Origin: Paulownia fortunei
Lineage: Eukaryota > Streptophyta > Magnoliopsida > Lamiales > Paulowniaceae
Reading direction: 5' to 3'
NCBI GenBank assembly: GCA_019321725.1
Contig: CM033108.1
Coordinates: 13,720,060-13,784,059 of the forward strand
Length of the DNA: 64,000 bases
Shown here: one piece after another, positions 1 through 11,200 of the stretch
Layout: each line of letters opens with the position of its first letter
How positions within the stretch are numbered: position 1 is the stretch's first letter
Made by a program: the position numbers and the translations under genes
The notes under the pieces: model-generated
What the model saw: only the letters and a program-made list of their open reading frames with translations
Told to the model about the DNA's origin: nothing
Databases searched by the model: none

Positions 1-1570
1 AATTTTTTAAATTCATGTTAATTATGTAAAATTTGATTTTGCATATTTTTAGAAATTTTTAATTGGAATAATTTTAATTGCTTATTTAAATTGTTTAAAT
101 ATGAAAATAAAAAAAATGATGAAATGGGCGTCGGGTGTCAGACACCCGACGGCTGCGCACGCACACACCCGGCGCTGGGCGCCCGTCATCTGTCAACCGG
201 CCCCCGTCACCCGACAGTGGGCACTGGGCACTCGTCACCCACCCACTAGGCGCCCGGCTGCTCATGTGGGCACCCGGTGCGCGCCCGATGGGCAGTAGTG
301 GTACTGCTCGTCGTGTCATTCTGGGTTCTTTTTTTTTGGAATATTAAAATTAAATATTAATTTTAATTATTTCTAAAAAATTATTTTTCAATCAATTAAA
401 AAAATAATACCAAGTTAAAAGAAAATTTGCGTTTAATAATTTGAAAAATTTACATGTTTTGATAATTACATGTGATGTTAATTATGAGCATGTATGTGAT
501 GATCATGAGTCATTGGACCAATGTGATTGGTTTTATTTAATATTTTTGGGTTTTAAAATGGGGTCTGCGAGCCTCTTATTTCATTTATGTAAGTTATTTT
601 ATTTTCTGTAAAGAGAGTAGAATAGATGGTAATGTTTTTCTTTTTCTTTGGAAGACGAAGGATAATAAAAAAGCAGGTTCCAAAGAAGGCCCATGTTTGT
701 ATGGGATACAATTATGTAATAGAATAGGTTCTATTCCATTTTATTACCCTTAGACTGACGTTAGATCCATTTTTAGCTCAAATGGACCACATAGGACTGG
801 TTCATGATCATTCATTTATTTAAGTATGTATTAGATACATGCTCAGGATTTTATTTAATGCTTTTATGCTTGTGAATGATATTATTATGTCATGCATTAA
901 ATAACCAACCTAATTTAAATTATGTTGAGGTCTTGGATAAAATTAAACCCCACTTAATTTACTAAAATTAAGTAAAATAATTTTTTGAAAATTCAATTTC
1001 AAACAAAAATAGACAAGTTAGGTAGGACCTATCATTCCATGCCTACCATCAAAGATAGAGACATGACGACCGCTATCGCACTTGATCACTGACCATGAGT
1101 CGTGGGGTGGTCTTGTGTTGGAAAGTTGTGATCTCTACCAAGCATTGAGATGCTCGTAGGATGAAATCGTCATTATGTTGGCCATGAGTCGTGGACATCT
1201 TGATGCTCTATCTACACGAATGTTTGATGGGTATTGTTTGACACTTAATACTATATGGGCTCATAAAATTAGGGTATATGGGAAGAGGTGAGACAAAACA
1301 AACTTGAGGGTTGTATAGTGATATAATTATCAAAGAGTTGACTACCAATAGAAATATTCATGGGCTCATAAAATTGGGGTGTGAAATATTTCCATTGGAC
1401 CTCAAGCTCACTAGGAAATTTGATTTCCCAAAATTCCATTAGGAGTGATGAAATTCGAAGAAAATAATGGAAGACATTTAGTATTAAAGACCTTATATTA
1501 AATGAATATGTTTTCCCCATAGTTTACTCATTTTCTGCTTCGTGCATGTTTGATAGATTATTCTACTCAA
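1..1570 (+). other. copia copy 1 long 5' leader
   Basis: About 1.57 kb of untranslated leader lies between the (unseen) primer site and the gag start at 1571. It is alignable almost throughout with 54090-55681 of the second copy. A GC-rich island at about 125-320 stands out in otherwise AT-rich sequence. It starts with a hairpin whose 7-bp stem (130-136 with 144-150) encloses 7 bases. Small open frames in the island are not conserved between copies and are not taken as genes. Confidence 0.8.
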
Positions 1571-2413
1571 ATGGCAAAGAATTCACTTGCAACAATCCTT
1601 GAACAAAATAAATTAACTGGACCTAACTTTGTTGATTGGCTAAGAATCCTCAAGATAGTTCTTCAGTCGGAGAAGAGGGCATATGTCCTCAATACTGCAC
1701 CTCTTTCAATTCCATCGGAGGATATTATTTCAAAGGATTATGCAGATTACTTACGTCATGTTGATGACAATCTGCAGGCTCGATGCTACATGCTTGGCAT
1801 CGATGTCAAATGAGCTGTAGAGGCAGAATGAAGATCAAGATACTGCTTATGGGATCCTCATTCACCTACAAGAGTTGTATAGTGAAAGAACTCGGCAGAC
1901 GAGACATCTGATCTCAAAAGAGCTTTTCAAATATCGTATGACTGAGGGCTCTTCAGTCCATGATCATGGATTGAAGATGATAGCCCTTATTGAAATGCTG
2001 GTATCCCTTGGAGTCGTTATGGAGAACGAACTCTATACAAACCTTCTGTTGTAGTCTCTGCCTCCATCATTTGACACCTTTGTTGTCAACTTTAACATGC
2101 ACAACATGGAGACTAGTTTCGCTGAGCTTGTGAACATGTTAAAGACGGCTGAGTCCACCATGAAAAAGGACAAGCCGGTTCTGCTTGTTGGATCTTCTTT
2201 CGGATCAAAGGCTAAAAACCCAAGAAAGGAAAAAAGAAAGGAAATGGTTCCTCTAAACCCAACAAGCTGAAAGCTAAGGGCGGTATCAAAAAAGTTTGTT
2301 CTCAAGCCAATGGCAAGTGCCATTACTGCGGCAAACTAGGGTACTGGAAGAGGAATTGCAAGGAGTATCTTGCAAGCCTGAAGAGTTCAGGTATATATTT
2401 TGTTGATGTTAAC
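1571..2413 (+). pseudogene. copia gag (capsid/nucleocapsid), broken
   Basis: Gag would form the cytoplasmic virus-like particle and bind element RNA. The start was placed at the ATG at 1571 (MAKNSLATILEQ) because the second copy has the same N-terminus at 55682. An upstream in-frame ATG at 1550 is not preserved there. The frame runs into a stop at 1811, and homology continues in other frames through conserved stretches such as TEGSSVHDHGLKMIAL. An in-frame TAG at 2052-2054 probably replaces CAG. The zinc knuckle at 2318-2359 reads CHYCGKLGYWKRNC, so the zinc-binding His of the usual CCHC pattern is Tyr (codon 2342-2344). The second copy has the same change. Confidence 0.88.
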
Positions 2414-5400
2414 TTGTCGGTTGACAATACTTCTTGGGTATTAGATACCGGTTGTGGCTCACATATTTGCAATGATTTGCAGATGATGGTAAGAAGTAGG
2501 AAGCTGGATGGAGGAGAGACGATCCTTAGGATCGAGAATGGAGCAAAAGTTGATGCATTAGCTATAGGGACCATTAATCTAGCTTTAGAGAATGGTTATG
2601 TAATAGTTTTAAATAATTATCTTTTTGTTTCGGACATTATCTCTATTCTAGTTTTGGATAGAGAATGTTTTAGATTTACTATTGAGAATGGAAATTGTTA
2701 CATTTTCAAACGTTCTGATTTTATATATTCTGGTTCTTTGACGAATTGTTCATATACTATTACTCCCCATAACCCCATTTTCACAATTCAACAAAATAAA
2801 AGAAAATTAGATAATCATAGTTCAATGAGCTTGTGGCACGCAAGATTAGGACATATTTATGAGAAAATGATTAATAAATTGGCATAATTGCTTGATCTAA
2901 CGGAAGAGCAAGAACTGCCAACATGTGAATCCTGCCTCAAAGGAAAGATGACCAAATCTCCATTTGTTGGACAAGTGGAGCGAGCCAAGCATCTATTAGA
3001 TTTGATCTATACAGATGTATGTGGGCCACTAAATGTTAGTGCCCATGGGAACTATAACTACTTCTTAACCTTTACCGATAACTTCTCTAAGTATGGTTAT
3101 ATGTACCTTTTAAGGTACAAGTCTGAAGTATTTGAAAAGTTCAAAGAATTCATAACTAAAGTAGAGAAACAAGCTGGATTAAGTATAAAAATTCTTCGAT
3201 CTAATCGAGGAGGTGAATACTTAAGCACATAATTTTTAGATTATCTAAAAGAGAATGGGATTCTCTCACAGTGGACTCCTCCTGCTACTCCATAACTCAA
3301 CGGAGTAGCAGAACGCAGGAATCGAACCTTGTTGGACATAGTTCGATCTATGATGAGCTTCACTTCATTACCTCTTTCATTTTGGGGTTATACCATATAA
3401 ATGGCGACATACCTATTAAATAGGGTGCCATCTAAAGCCATGCCTAAAACACCATATGAGATGTGGTGTGGAAAGACATCTTCCTATAAATACCTTAGGG
3501 TATGGGGGTGTGCTGTTTATGTGAAGCAACTAGTGGGAAATAAGTTGGATATGAGATCCAGCTTATGCAAGTTTGTGGGGTATTCAAAAGAGTCTATTAG
3601 ATACTATTTCTATGATGCCATGGAATAAAGGGTGTTTGTTTCGAGGAATGTTACCTTCCTTGAAGAAGAATTTCTTTCAGATAGAAGTGGCAATGTCATA
3701 GAACTTGAAGAGGTTCAAGAACCACAGAACACCCTAACTAGCACAGTAAATGGTACACCAGCTGATGCTAGACCCTCAAGGCATAACCTCTTCGAAGATC
3801 CGAAAGGGTCTCAAGGGTACCGAAGAGGTACAGCTTGTTGTTAGAGAACAAAGAAGAGGGACTCCCCTTGGATAATGATCCAAGAAGCTATGGAGAGGCA
3901 ATGTCTGACATCGACTCAGAGAAGTGGCAAGAAGTTATGCAGTCTGAAATGGACTCTATGTACTCCAACAAGGTATGGACTTTGGTAGACCCACCACAGG
4001 GAATTATTCCCATTGGCTGCAAATGGGTCTATAAGCGGAAGCTTGGAGTAGATGGAGAGGTAGCGACCTATAAGGCACGATTGGTAGCAAAAGGTTATAC
4101 TTAGAAGCAAAGAATTATACCAGTAGCGATGCTTAAATCCATACGGATACTGTTGACCATATCTGCATATTATGACTATGAGATATGGCAAATGGATGTG
4201 AAAACTGCTTTCCTTAATGAAAATATTAAGGAAGAGATCTATATGAAGCAACCAGAAGGCTTCATATCCAGCGGGAGCGAGCAAAAGGTTTGCAAGCTCC
4301 AGAGATCCATTTATGGACTCAGACAAGTTTCGAGGAGTTGAAAAATCCGATTTGATGAAACGATCAAAACATTTGACTTTCATAAGAACCCGAATGAACC
4401 ATGTATCTACAAGAAGGTTAGTGGGAGTGCAGTTATATTTGTTGTGCTCTACGTTGATGACATCCTACTTATTGGGAATGATGTAGGGATGTTGCAGTCA
4501 ATGAGGACTTGGCTATCTAATCAGTTTTCCATGAAGAACTTGGGAGATACATCTTTTATCCTAGGGATAAAGATCTATAGAGATAGATCCATAAGGATAA
4601 TCGGACTATCCCAGTCCATGTACATAGACAAAGTGCTAAAAAGCTTTAGCATGGATGAATCCAAGAGAGGATTCCTGCCTATGAGTCATGGGGTTTCACT
4701 TTCTAAGGTTATGTCTCCCAAGACACCTGAAGAGAGAAAAAAGATAGCTCGCATACCTTATGCTTCTGCAATAGGAAGCATAATATATGCAATGCTTCTG
4801 CAATAGGAAGCATAATGTATGCAATATTATGTACAAGGCTTGATATAGGCCATGCTCTAAGTGTCACGAATAGATATCAGTCCAATCCAGGGGAAGAACA
4901 CTGGAAAGCCATTAAGATGATCCTCAAGTACTTGAGAAGGACTGAGGATATCTTTTTGATATACGATAATGGAGAACTAAAACTGGAGGGATATACAGAC
5001 TCTAGTTTTCAGTCCGATATAGATGACTCAAAGTCCGTGTCCGTATACATATTTATCCTGAATGGTGATGCGATCAGTTGGAAGAGTTCCAAGAAAGAGA
5101 TGACTCCAGACTCCACCACCGAAGCTGAATATATTGTTGCATCAGATGCAACAAAAGAAGTTATTTGGATTAGAAACTTCATCCAAGGGTTGGGTGTAAT
5201 TTTAGCCATTGTTGATCCAGTTATAATTTACTGTGATAATAATAAAGAGCCAAGATCTCATCAAAGATCCAAGCACATAATAAGACGATATCACTTGATC
5301 AGAGAGATCATTGGTAGAGGCGACATCATTGTAGATCGAGTTGCCTCAACAGAAAATATAGCAGACTCACTTACTAAGCTCTTAGCACAGAAGATATTTG

Positions 5401-5450
5401 ACGAACATCTTGAGAAGATGGGCCTTAGATACATGGGCAATTGGAGCTAG
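2414..5450 (+). pseudogene. copia pol (protease, integrase, RT, RNase H), broken
   Basis: Domains in order: aspartic protease with VLDTGCGSHIC (near 2440); GAG-pre-integrase segment SLWHARLGHI (near 2830); integrase with the first Asp in YTDVCGPL, the second in a context reading LRSNRGGEY (codon 3203-3205 is Asn instead of Asp), and GVAERRN downstream carrying the Glu; reverse transcriptase with YVDDILL (near 4447); RNase H with TTEAEYIVASDATKEVIW (near 5115). The frame ends at TAG 5448-5450, right before the polypurine tract. Stops occur at 2885, 3230, 3629, 4102 and elsewhere, and a 32-bp tandem duplication at 4760-4823 shifts the frame. The product would copy and integrate element RNA, but this copy cannot encode it. 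Confidence 0.93.
4760..4823 (+). repeat. 32-bp tandem duplication within copia RT
   Basis: Two adjacent 32-base units, 4760-4791 and 4792-4823, differ at one base (ATATATGCA versus ATGTATGCA at the end). The duplicated stretch encodes the conserved SAIGSI region. Since 32 is not a multiple of three, the duplication breaks the reading frame. Confidence 0.92.
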
Positions 5451-5464
5451 GGCAAGTGGGAGAT
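5451..5464 (+). other. polypurine tract of copia copy 1
   Basis: GGCAAGTGGGAGAT lies between the pol stop and the LTR start TGTTAGAG. The same tract precedes the LTR of the second copy at 53731-53744. It primes plus-strand DNA synthesis in LTR elements. Confidence 0.8.
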
Positions 5465-7370
5465 TGTTAGAGTATGATGTCCAACGGCCCAATTAGATTG
5501 GGTGTATTATACTCTTTTACTTTTGTAAAGATAATCTTATTGAAAATCATATTAATAAAAAGGCATTTTCTATATCTTATATCTTGCATCTTTTATTTAT
5601 GGTCGCGCATATGATATTGATCATGGAACATGCCTCTAAGGCTTTGGTCTTAAATAAGTTCCGACTCGAGAGATTTTTGAGATGGTACATCAAATAGCTC
5701 GGTAAGACTCGCACATATGATGCATGGTTGTGAGACGAGGATGTCACATTTCATTGGCATTAGCGTAGAGACGTAAATGCATGTATGTGGGTGCTTGTTA
5801 GTGAACAAGTACACCGAACATGACCCGCAAGAAATTCTTAGTCAGAGGTTTTGTCCGTCGAAACAAGAATTTCTGTGTTGCGATAATACACGACTAGCCC
5901 TCAAATTTGAGGCACGATAGTAGCATTGTGTGCATCCTACAGCACTTTGATATATCTTCTGATTGCTTGACAATCCCTAAGGGGGTATGTTGGGTGTTGC
6001 ACTGGTGTGCATGGAGGTTTGTCAGTGGCCAACATAGAATTCAACACTTGTCTTTTTAAACAAGGAAATCTCCTATATTTTCATAGTTCGTGATTCAAAA
6101 ACCTTGGCCAAGGCAGGATGAATCGTGATTCATCTAGAATCATTGGAACTTGAAATGGGATCACAGTTATTTAATCATTTAGGATTTCGACTTATAATCT
6201 ATGTCTTAGATTCAATCGAGAGATTAGCTGTCGAAAAGACCGTACGTGTATGGTACTCACAACTGAAATAGGTTTACTCACTATTTCACCTAAGACTAGT
6301 TTGTCATGATTACTTGTTAGGTATTTTCATGGATAGTAAGATTCTTGAAATTAATGAGTTGATTCCAAGCGAATTAATTAATTGGAATAATTGTCATTCA
6401 TAAGTTGCAAATGTTGCAAACCTACTACTAGCTTAGTAGTGAACCTAAGAGGGTCACACATCTTTATGGAAAGTAACATTTCTAATTTTAGATTTTATCC
6501 AATGGTTGGAAACTAATTAATTAATACTGATTAATTAATTAATTAATTAAGGGTTCTATTTAATTTAATGATTAAATTAAATTATTCAATTAAGTAATTG
6601 GATTATTTAATAGAACCTAATTTGATTAGGAAGCCCAAATGGAGTAAATTAAATTGATCAATAGGATTGATTAAATTGGGATTGAATCAATTAAATTGAT
6701 TTGGGGATTTTTGAGTCCAAGCCCAAAATTAATGTGAATCACTTAAGAAACCCACTAAAATATGAAGATAATAAATTAAATAAATATGATTTATTTAATT
6801 AATATATTTATAGATAAATAAATATAGTTGGAAAAGGATTAAATTTTTCAGCCCTATATATATGAGGGATGAAAATTACATAACCAATTTCAAAAATTTT
6901 AAGCAAAAATTATTTTGTTTAAAGTCTTCTATTTTTACTCTCCAAGAAAAGAAAAGAAAGAAAAAGAAAATTAGTTTCTTGTTGTTCTCTTCATATTATT
7001 ATTTCTAGAACTTAAAGAATCAATATTTATTGTTCTTGAAAATTTACTCCGGTTCTAGATTAGTAAACAATTAAAAGGATACTAGCGAATACTTTTGATT
7101 GGTGTTGCTCTTCCGTATTGTGGATCTGATAGAGGAGAGACACTTGGATCCCTGCGAGTTTTGATAGTCCAGGATAAGCAATTGATTACTTCATTCCCTA
7201 CAACAACCAGAGTGCACGAAAGGTATAATCTGATTTTATATTTATTTACATATTCACTTGAATAAGCACGATCATTAAAATCGCTTTTGAATCAAATGGG
7301 TTAAATTTATGTTTGATAAAAACTTTAATTTTTTGCTGTATATACCCCTACGATTATAGCGAACCCAATA
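5465..7370 (+). repeat. copia copy 1 3' LTR (1,906 bp)
   Basis: The LTR begins TGTTAGAG directly after the polypurine tract. It ends ...AACCCAATA, the same end that lies one base before the primer-binding site in the second copy (54039/54041). It contains a TATA box (6854-6864), a TTAA-rich stretch near 6530-6550, and a potential stem of 9-bp arms (6552-6560 with 6609-6617). The terminal CA is apparently mutated to TA. Confidence 0.87.
6854..6864 (+). promoter_or_regulatory. TATA box in copia LTR
   Basis: CTATATATATG follows AGCC and is followed by a GA-rich stretch, like plant core promoters. Its position, about 500 bp before the LTR end, fits the U3/R boundary of a long LTR. The equivalent segment is deleted in the LTR at 53745-54039. 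Confidence 0.55.
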
Positions 7371-7775
7371 GTATTGTAGGCATATTCTAATTTTTACAAT
7401 CATTATTATTGTGTAAATTGTTGTCTATATATAATAGGTTACAAGATGAAAAATGTCCTTACTTCTTCCGAAAGTATAGACTATTATTTTGATTTTTGAG
7501 TCTATCGTATTATAACTTTGGGATGTCGTATCCTATATAACTCTTGAAATTTTATAGTAAATAAGTCTGAGAATAGCGTGACTATGATGGGTGTTATGTT
7601 TTTATATAAATGATGATTTTTCTCTATACAGGGTTTTATGTAAGAAAATACTTTACTGTTTCTCAAAGTGTTACATTTGACAAATATATATATATATACA
7701 CACATGCACACACATGTGCTACCTTGTCAAAATTATTATTATACCAATATCTATATTTAATTGTGGGGGTGTTAC
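7371..7775. other. unassigned spacer between copia and chromovirus LTRs
   Basis: About 400 bp of AT-rich sequence matching neither the copia LTR nor the chromovirus LTR. It contains a short TA/CA microsatellite near 7684-7712 and near its end GTGGGGGTGTTACATG, which resembles a gypsy LTR terminus. No gene is visible. It may be a remnant of the older element into which both neighbours inserted. Confidence 0.4.
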
Positions 7776-7935
7776 ATGTACACGTGTGTATATATATACA
7801 TATATATATACATATTGTGGTATTATTTTATTATACTCCACATATATACTTATATATATATATATATATTTCGTACATCTACCCCTAGGTATATATATAT
7901 ATATTATTTTTATTTTCTTATATATATATAATTAA
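7684..7935. repeat. TA/CA-rich microsatellite cluster
   Basis: Several (TA)n and (CA)n tracts alternate with short unique stretches. The right half (from about 7776) matches the TA tract at about 15300-15440 in the other LTR of the same chromovirus. Isoleucine/tyrosine-rich reading frames here are products of the repeat. Confidence 0.85.
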
Positions 7936-8255
7936 TACATGATATTTTTATTTATTTATTCGCATAATTTATCCTATACCGATAAACACAACGATGCCAC
8001 ATTTCACTCACGTGTATCCTTATGGTATCTGATAGTTGACATCTAAATCCTCGTATCTTAGTATCAACACAACCAATTAGATTAAAGAATTTGGAAACTA
8101 ATATTGGGTGACAACTTCAGAAGTTTAATTATTAAAAATATCATATAACATATAGTGCATTATGAAATATCAATTAAAAATGCAATGGCACATACATAGC
8201 ATAAAATGCATAAACTATATTGGTCAGGTAAGTAGCGCGAGGCTCGGGTATTACA
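7776..8255 (-). repeat. truncated 3' LTR of chromovirus
   Basis: Matches 15300-15760 closely, including GCGCGAGGCTCGGGTATTACA at the element-outer edge. On the minus strand it begins TGTAATACCCGAGCC. About 2.7 kb of the LTR is missing at the low-coordinate side. Confidence 0.88.
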
Positions 8256-8267
8256 TCCTTCCCTTAT
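8256..8267 (-). other. polypurine tract of minus-strand chromovirus
   Basis: On the minus strand AAGGGAAGGA stands directly before the LTR start TGTAATACCC, just downstream of the pol stop. The plus-strand chromovirus has the equivalent AAGGAAGGAT at 37933-37942. Confidence 0.7.
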
Positions 8268-8292
8268 GAAAATTTCATCCCCAAAATTTTGC

Positions 8293-11200
8293 TTAACGAA
8301 AAAGCTCTAGGTATTTAGTTCTTATTTCATCTTCCTTTTCCCATGTAGCCTCTTCCATTGACTGGTCTCTCCATAGTACCTTGACTAATGGGATTTTCTT
8401 ATTTCTAAGTTGTTTTATCTCCCGTAGTAGAATATTGACATGTCTTTTCTCGTAACTCAAATTTGAACTCAACTCTACTGGTTCGTTCTGTAGAATGTGG
8501 GATGGATTCGCAACATACTTTCTCAACATGGATACGTGGAATATATTATGTACTTGAGGCATTGATGTAGGCAGGTCAAGTTTGTAAGCAACAACACCTA
8601 TTCTCTCGGTAATAGGAAATTGACCAATATATATGGGACTCAACTTTCTTTTCTTTCCAAACTGCATATTACCTTTCATTGGAGCTACCTTGAGAAACAC
8701 TTTCTTTTCTCCTATGGCAAACTCTAGCATCCTCCTTCTTTGGTCTGCATAACTTTTCTGTCGACTTTAGAAAGTTTTCATTCTTTTTTAAATTTGTAAC
8801 ACAACCTCTGTCATTTCCTGAATCATGTCCGGACCTAAAAGATTCTTTTCACCTACCTCATCTCAGTGAACTGGAGATCAGCATTTCCTGCCATACAGTG
8901 CTTCATAAGGAGCCATCCTGATTATATCTTAATAACTATTGTTATATGAGAAGTCCACCAAAGGTATATACTTGCTCCACTGTCCTTGGAAATCCAATAT
9001 GCAGACTCTAAGTATATCTTCTAAGGTTTGTATTGTTCGTTCAGATTGTCCATCGGTCTAAGGATGATATGCAGTACTGAAAGATAATTGCGTTCCCAAT
9101 GCCCTCTGTAGACTTCTCCAAATGGTAGACAAAAATCTCGAGTCCCTATCAGAAGTAATGGATAGTAGTACACCATGGAGTCTAACCACTTCCTGTATAT
9201 ATATTTGTGCATATCGTCTATGGAATAGGTTGAATAAATGGGAAGGAAATGAGTTGATTTAGTTAATCTGTCCACAATCACCCAAATAGAATTATGACCT
9301 TTCATAGTTTTGGGTAAACCCTCCATAAAGTCTATATTGATTCTTTCCCATTTCCATTCTGGAATAAGCAGAAGTTGCAAAGTTCCCTCTGGTCTTTGAT
9401 GTTCTACTTTTATCTGCTGACATGTCAAACATTAGTCCACGTACTGTGCAATATCTCTTTTCATACCTGGCCACCAGTAATGCATCTTCAAGTCTCTATA
9501 TATTTTGGCAGCTCCTGGATGTATTGAATAAGGTGTTGAATGTGCCTCTGCAAGAATATCTTTTCTGATGTTATCCATATGGGGCACGTACAATCGTCCC
9601 CTAAATCGTAGCACTCCGTTCACATATATTTTAAAATCAGATGGCACCCCCAAAGCAATATCCTCTTGTTGTCCCTGTTGAATTTTATCGATTAATATCA
9701 GTCAGAGTGTCAAGGCTGCTAACCTTATTACCATTTCTCCCAACTGTACAATCTCTGCATTCATTTTCTAGAATTCAATTAACTCTGGTCTCTGAACAGA
9801 AAGAGTAGTTGCGGTACCTTGTATTGATTTTTTGCTCAGTGCATCTACCACTACATTAGCCTTACCCAGATGGTAGTTGATAACACAGTCACAATCCTTA
9901 ACCAGCTCTAACCATCTTCGTTGTCGCATATTCAGTTCTTTTTGTGTGAAGAAGTATTTTAAGCTCTTGTGATCCGTATAGATTTAACACCGCTCCTCAT
10001 ATAGATAGTGTCTCCATATCTTTAGTGTAAATACTACTGTAGCAAGCTCCAAATCATGTATAGGGTAATTTCTTTCATATTCTTTTAGCTGCCTCGATGC
10101 ATATACAATCACTTTCCCATTTTACATCAATTCACATCCCAAGAATACCACTCGGTCTAACTAGAATTCACATTTCTTGAATTTAACATATAATTATTTC
10201 GCCTTTAAAACCTCTAACACCATTTTCAAATGTGTCACGTGCTCTTATTTTATTTTGGAGTAAATCAGGATATCATCAATAAATACAATAACAAATTTAT
10301 CCAAAAAATCTCTGAATACCCAATTTATTAGGTCCATGAAAGCTGCTAGCGCGTTAGTCAATCCAAATGGCATCATCAGAAATTCATAATATCCATACCT
10401 CATGCGAAATGCTCTCTTCAAAATGTAACCTTCTTTTATTTTCAGTTGATGGTACCCCGATCGTAAATCAATCTTTGAAAATACTGTTGCACCCTGGAGT
10501 TGATTGAACAAATCATCAATTCGAGGTAAAGGGTATTTATTCTTGATTGTAACCTTATTCAATTCTCGATAGTCTATACACAGCCTCAGAGTACCATCAT
10601 TCTTTTGTACAAGCAGGACGGGCACAACTCACAGTGAAAAGCTAGGTCTGATAAAACCTTTTTCCAGCAACTCCTGTAATTGTATCATCAATTCCTTTAA
10701 CTCAGATGGAGCCATTCGGTATGGGGATTTTGAGATTGGAGATGTTCCCGGCTGCAGGTCAATAATGAACTCTATCTCACGATCAGGTGGTAACCCGGAG
10801 AGATCATCTGGAAATACTTCAGGGTATTCCTAGACCACTAGTACTTCACTAAGAATAGGATGGTGTTGTTCTTCAATGCTTATAACACTGACTAAATACC
10901 CCTCACAGCCAGTTTCTAGTAAATGTTGTGCCTTCAGTGCTGATATTAGTAGGAATCTGAAGCTCTTCATAATCCCAGAGAAAATAAAAAGTTATTCTCC
11001 AGGAGTGTGGAATGTTACTGTCTTTTTCTGGCAATCTATGGTAGCACAGTACTTTGATAACTAGTTCATGCCCAAAATTATGTCATAGTCATGGCCAATA
11101 CAATCAGATCAGCATATAGTTCTCTATCTTCAATAGGAATAGCACAAGCTTTCAAAATTTGATTGGTCTGCTTTGAGTCTCCAGAAAGAATCGTCACATT

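Larger units (their letters stand above)
1..7370 (+). mobile_element. Ty1/copia LTR retrotransposon, copy 1, 5' LTR outside window
   Basis: The order leader, gag, protease, integrase, reverse transcriptase, RNase H, polypurine tract, 3' LTR is that of a Ty1/copia element. The window opens inside the 5' untranslated leader: the first bases match the second copy (54092 onward), where they lie just behind the primer-binding site. The 5' LTR and primer site are therefore upstream of the window. The coding region is broken by many stops and frameshifts, so the copy is dead. Bases 7371-7375 could be a target duplication, but the partner side is not visible. The lineage within copia was not assigned. 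Confidence 0.93.

Noticed and set aside
95..347. Three small reading frames in the GC-rich part of the copia leader
   Set aside because: They are open only because the segment is GC-rich; frames and sequence are not kept in the second copy of the leader.
7610..7935. Overlapping reading frames rich in Ile and Tyr
   Set aside because: They are translations of TA/CA microsatellite; no family resemblance and no conservation in the matching tract at 15300-15440.
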